From NCBI GenBank assembly GCA_963736305.1, contig CAVTOD010000005.1, forward strand, positions 62,001 through 126,000: 64,000 nucleotides of DNA, given 5' to 3'. Shown here piece after piece: positions 61,270 to 64,000 of this stretch (its first letter is position 1; each line of letters starts with the position of its first letter). Position numbers and translations under genes: made by a program. This DNA is from DASUPK01 sp963736305. GTDB lineage: Bacteria; Actinomycetota; Thermoleophilia; Solirubrobacterales; 70-9. Below the pieces are notes generated by a model. It searched no databases. It was not told the DNA's origin and saw only the letters and a list, made by a program, of their open reading frames with translations.

Positions 61270-62061
61270 TCAAACGGTGTATGTAGCTCCCTCTTGCGCG
61301 ATCTCCACGGGGCCGCCGAATCCCTGCTCGGCCTGCTCCCGGGCCCACTCGTCTCCCAGCTCGTCGGAGATGTGGGTGATCACGACGCGCTTGGCCCCGG
61401 CCTCCTTGGCGTGCTCCCCCGCCTCCTCCGGGGTGAGGTGACCGCGCAGGCCGGTGCGCTCCGGCCGCGGCAGCGTCCCCTCGATGATCAGCAGGTCGGC
61501 ATCGCTCGCTACCTCGACGATCTCCTTGCCCGGCCGGGTGTCGGCGCTGTAGGCGATCTCGCCGCTGCCCGACGAGCCGATCCGCACCGCGAACGTCTCG
61601 ACGAAGTGGGGCACCGGGTGGAAGCTGGCCCAGACGTCCCCGATCTCGACGCGGTCGCCGGCCGCGTACTCCTCGATCCGGAACGCGCTCTCGATCAGGT
61701 CGTCGTTCCCCCAGGCGCCGACGACGCGCCGGAAGGTCTCGACCGCGCCGGGCGGCGCGACGAGCCGGGGGCGGGCCGGATCGTCCGTTCCGTCCCAGAT
61801 GTGGACCGGCACCGGCTGCTGCTTGGGCGCGTAGATCAGTGCGTATGAGTAGGGGACGAGGTCGAGGAAGTGGTCGGCGTGGAGGTGGGAGATGATCACC
61901 CCATCGACCTCGGTGTAGTCGACACGCTCGCGCAGCTTGCCGAAGACGCCGTTGCCGCAGTCGAGCAGGACCTTCGTCTCGTCGGTCTCGATCAGGTAGC
62001 CGCTGCATGCCCCCCCGGCGTCTTGCCAGGAGGGCGACTTGCCCAAAACCGTGATCTTCAA
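61270..62061 (-). CDS. Metallo-beta-lactamase fold hydrolase, RNase Z-like
   Basis: 263 residues. DCGNGVFGKL, ISHLHADHFLDLVP (HxHxDH), FHPVPHFVETFAVRI, YSADTRPGKEIVEVASDADL and HLTPEEAGEHAKEAGAKRVV with THISDE: the layout of the RNase Z/ElaC-like and phosphodiesterase-like subgroup. Start TTG at 62061. Between this gene and the deacetylase (61074-61269) no gene is seen. Confidence 0.82.
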   Translation of the reverse strand: MKITVLGKSPSWQDAGGACSGYLIETDETKVLLDCGNGVFGKLRERVDYTEVDGVIISHLHADHFLDLVPYSYALIYAPKQQPVPVHIWDGTDDPARPRLVAPPGAVETFRRVVGAWGNDDLIESAFRIEEYAAGDRVEIGDVWASFHPVPHFVETFAVRIGSSGSGEIAYSADTRPGKEIVEVASDADLLIIEGTLPRPERTGLRGHLTPEEAGEHAKEAGAKRVVITHISDELGDEWAREQAEQGFGGPVEIAQEGATYTV

Positions 62062-62106
62062 GGCAGGTGCCCCATAGCCCCGCCGGGACTCTAGACGCCA
62101 GGATGC

Positions 62107-62203
62107 CCGGCTTCGCCATCAAGACGCGGCTGCAAGCGACCGCCCTGCGTAAGTCGCTTCGGGCTTCGCCCTACGCTCCGACTGCGAGCGGCCTGGCAGC
62201 CGC
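62107..62203 (-). repeat. Dispersed hairpin repeat, copy 3
   Basis: Box CCGGCTTCGCCATCAAG (62107-62123), left arm GCGGCTGC (62126-62133), core CTTCGGGCTTCGCCCTACGC (62157-62176), right arm GCAGCCGC (62196-62203). Outer arms pair perfectly over 8 bp. A T-to-A difference in the core creates the stop codon (62171-62173) of the small Cys-rich gene, whose last codons lie in the right arm. Confidence 0.75.
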
Positions 62204-62386
62204 TTCAGCGGGGCGACTCTGGTCGCGCATCAGGAGCGCGGGCTGCCGGGGAGGCATCAGGCCGTCCGGGCTGTCGGGCCGGAAGGTAGGGCACGGCGAG
62301 TCGAGGCCGAGGGCGCAGAGGCCGCGGCGACGGAAGAAGCAGTCCTCACATGTCACCGCAGCAGTACGTGCTCGACTCTCGGCCAA
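62171..62386 (-). CDS. Small four-cysteine protein, probable zinc ribbon
   Basis: 71 residues from a TTG at 62386. TCEDCFFRRRGLCALGLDSP and PCPTFRP give CxxC-x7-C-x7-C, a zinc-binding pattern; this short motif is known from other actinobacterial small proteins of unknown role. The last 15 residues (about AEAAARPLAVGA) are written by hairpin repeat copy 3. The start is uncertain; an in-frame GTG lies just before the first Cys. Confidence 0.6.
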   Translation of the reverse strand: MAESRARTAAVTCEDCFFRRRGLCALGLDSPCPTFRPDSPDGLMPPRQPALLMRDQSRPAEAAARPLAVGA

Positions 62387-62593
62387 GTTTGCCCCATTCC
62401 TCTCGTCATGTAGGCGGCCCCTAACTTCTCCGCCGGATCATCCGCCCCGGGTGCGGTCCCGCGACTTGGCTCGATGATGTCATTTGAGCCGCCTCCCGTC
62501 AGGGGCGTTTCCGCAAATGGCGCTCTTCTTTTTTCACCGGTTGGTCACGAGTGCCGCTACCACCGCAAAGACGGGACCCGAATCCGCTCTCGC

Positions 62594-62599
62594 TAAGAT
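62594..62599 (+). promoter_or_regulatory. -10 box of the fatty-acid hydroxylase gene
   Basis: TAAGAT, 8 nt before the ATG at 62608. Confidence 0.45.
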
Positions 62600-62607
62600 C
62601 AGCGCCG

Positions 62608-63270
62608 ATGGCACACGAGCGCACAGCCCGCCTTGCCGATTCACCCCCGATGTTCGAGAGCCGGTTTCTCGACTTCTTCTCCCGCGTGCACCCGGCCGTG
62701 CCGGCGATCGTCTTCCTGCCGGTGGTGATCGGGGGGATCTGGCTGGGGATCGACCGCGGGCTTTCCGTCGGCATGAGCGCCCTCCTCTTCGTCGCCGGGA
62801 TCGCGATCTGGACCCTGACCGAGTACTGGCTCCACCGGCTCGTCTTCCACTGGCAGCCGAAATTCCCCGGCGGCGACCGCCTCCACTTCATCATCCACGG
62901 CGTCCACCATGACCATCCCAACGACGCGATGCGCCTGGTCATGCCGCCGGCCGTCAGCATTCCGCTGGCCGCGCTCTTCTTCGGGCTCTACGTGCTGATC
63001 TTCGGGGCGACCGACGCTCTTCCGACCTTCTCCGGATTCATCGCCGGGTATCTCACCTACGACTACACCCACTACCACGTCCATCACCACGTGCCGAAGA
63101 CCCAGTTCGGGAAGAGGCTGCGCGAGCACCACATGCGCCACCACTTCCAGGATCACCGCTACGGCTTCGGCGTCTCCTCCCCGCTCTGGGACGCGGTCAT
63201 GGGGACGCTGCCGCGCAACCGGAAGGCCGCCGAGTCGAGCGACGAGCGGCCCGCCACCCCCGCCGACTAG
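62608..63270 (+). CDS. Fatty acid hydroxylase superfamily (FA2H-like)
   Basis: 220 residues, four membrane spans. Histidine clusters for a diiron site: HRLVFH, HFIIHGVHHDHPND, HYHVHHHVP and HHMRHH. The HGVHHDHP spacing is that of fatty acid 2-hydroxylases. It would hydroxylate membrane acyl chains. ATG at 62608 chosen by the -10 box and because the hydroxylase core starts soon after; the frame is open from 62551. The stop region overlaps the convergent gene by 4 bp. Confidence 0.87.
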   Translation: MAHERTARLADSPPMFESRFLDFFSRVHPAVPAIVFLPVVIGGIWLGIDRGLSVGMSALLFVAGIAIWTLTEYWLHRLVFHWQPKFPGGDRLHFIIHGVHHDHPNDAMRLVMPPAVSIPLAALFFGLYVLIFGATDALPTFSGFIAGYLTYDYTHYHVHHHVPKTQFGKRLREHHMRHHFQDHRYGFGVSSPLWDAVMGTLPRNRKAAESSDERPATPAD

Positions 63271-64000
63271 ACGACTCGACTGGGCGGCTCCCGGCCCTCC
63301 AGCACCGCGATCACGTTGTCGGCGACGGCGCTCGCCATTCCGTCGCGCGAGGGAATCGTCGCGGATCCGATGTGCGGGAGGAGAACAGCGCGCGGCGCCT
63401 CCAGCAGCCGTGGCGAGACCTCCGGTTCGTTCTCGTAGACGTCCAGGCCCGACGCCCCAAGGGCCCCACTCTCGAGCGCGGCGGCGACGGCCTCGGAGTC
63501 GACCAGCGGCCCTCGCGAGGTGTTGACGAGCACACCCTCCGGGCCGATCAGCTCCAGCTCGGCGGCACCGATCATGCCCCGCGTCTCCGGCGTGGAGGGC
63601 GCATGGAGGCTCACGACGTCCGCCGCCTCGAGCAGCTCGGGGAGCTCCAGGCGGCGAGCACCGAGCTCGCGCTCCGCGTCGGGCTTCGGTGAGTTGCTCG
63701 CGTAGACGATCTGCGCTCCCAGGCTGTGGGCGAGCTGCGCGTAGCGCGTCCCGATCCTCCCCATCCCGACCACACCGACCGTGGAGCCCCGGATCTCTAT
63801 GCCGCGGTAGGCGGCGGGATCCCAGCCATGCCAGCGCCCGGCCCGCAGGTCGCGCTCGGCATCGCTCATCCGTCGCGCAGCCGCGAAGGTCAGGGCCATC
63901 GCGAGCTCGGCGGTTGCCTCGGTGAGGACGTCCGGCGTGTTGGTGACGACGATGCCGCGCTCAAGGCAGGCCTCGGTATCGACGTTGTCGTATCCGACGG
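63267..64000 (-). CDS. D-2-hydroxyacid dehydrogenase, cut by window edge
   Basis: C-terminal 243 residues; the frame continues to the window edge (VGYDNVDTEACLERGIVVTN before the first internal Met). NAD site VGVVGMGRIGTRYAQLAH, VNTSRGPLVD, and the catalytic Glu and His in YENEPEVSPR and LLPHIGSATIPSR. Glyoxylate/hydroxypyruvate reductase (GhrB-like) fits best; a phosphoglycerate dehydrogenase is less likely because of the short C-terminus. Confidence 0.88.
   Translation of the reverse strand, partial: VGYDNVDTEACLERGIVVTNTPDVLTEATAELAMALTFAAARRMSDAERDLRAGRWHGWDPAAYRGIEIRGSTVGVVGMGRIGTRYAQLAHSLGAQIVYASNSPKPDAERELGARRLELPELLEAADVVSLHAPSTPETRGMIGAAELELIGPEGVLVNTSRGPLVDSEAVAAALESGALGASGLDVYENEPEVSPRLLEAPRAVLLPHIGSATIPSRDGMASAVADNVIAVLEGREPPSRVV

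Noticed and set aside
8051..62203. Hairpin repeats as CRISPR or as plain rho-independent terminators
   Set aside because: Copies are far apart and single, so no CRISPR; a conserved core in the loop and a fixed box outside the stem go beyond a simple terminator, and no T run follows.

Overview
The window is GC-rich DNA (GTG and TTG starts are common, and many start codons sit just behind a TANNNT box) and reads as chromosome of an actinobacterium. The gene content (an HNH nuclease with tandem N-terminal helix-turn-helix units, a CdaR/PucR regulator, an LCP protein, an hsp20-lon pair, a DedA-PAP2 fusion) suggests the class Thermoleophilia (Solirubrobacterales or a relative). That placement is inference from protein style, not from a marker gene.

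Layout. 1-4.0 kb: start of glmU, then a minus-strand set of carbonic anhydrase, DJ-1/PfpI enzyme and a DJ-1/AraC regulator, then a frameshifted HNH nuclease. 4.1-8.4 kb: tRNA-Gln, a GH15 glucoamylase/trehalase-like enzyme, a broken secreted-protein gene, a CdaR/PucR regulator and a small membrane protein. 8.4-19.1 kb, minus strand: housekeeping genes ispE, rsmA, tatD, metG, rsmI and a ROK kinase, interrupted by two secreted-protein genes, a truncated paralog and an ABC exporter pair. 19.2-24.1 kb: LCP cell-wall ligase, FmdB zinc ribbon, glyS, cupin and a frameshifted MFS transporter. 24.2-33.3 kb: TetR with a perfect palindromic operator facing a diiron-oxidase/SCP2 fusion, a SnoaL-like gene, a glutathione transferase, an IS110-family insertion with 13-bp inverted repeats, a SHOCT protein, a rhamnosidase-like enzyme, a double-hotdog thioesterase and a second TetR.

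33.7-56.5 kb is a surface-polysaccharide locus. It starts with an LPFTG-motif protein and holds two O-antigen ligase/polymerase-like membrane proteins, a Wzz/BY-kinase, an initiating polyprenyl-phosphate sugar transferase, a Wzx-type flippase, five GT4 and three GT2 glycosyltransferases, an epimerase, a polysaccharide deacetylase, a GHL15 hydrolase and a methyltransferase. Together they would start a glycan on undecaprenyl phosphate, extend, flip, polymerise and trim it; the LCP protein and the second deacetylase elsewhere in the window may act on the same material. 56.6-64 kb: small membrane protein, lon, hsp20, deacetylase, metallo-hydrolase, small Cys-rich protein, fatty-acid hydroxylase and the end of a 2-hydroxyacid dehydrogenase.

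Three things stand out. (1) A dispersed hairpin repeat occurs four times, always directly behind the stop codon (or across the 3' end) of a minus-strand gene and always in the same orientation; the outer arms of the three full copies differ in sequence yet stay complementary. (2) About seventeen genes carry TANNNT 6-8 nt before the start codon, the mark of leaderless transcription. (3) Five otherwise good genes are broken by single-base indels, six events in all, and a seventh is suspected at a gene start; this means either real decay or consensus errors in the assembly.
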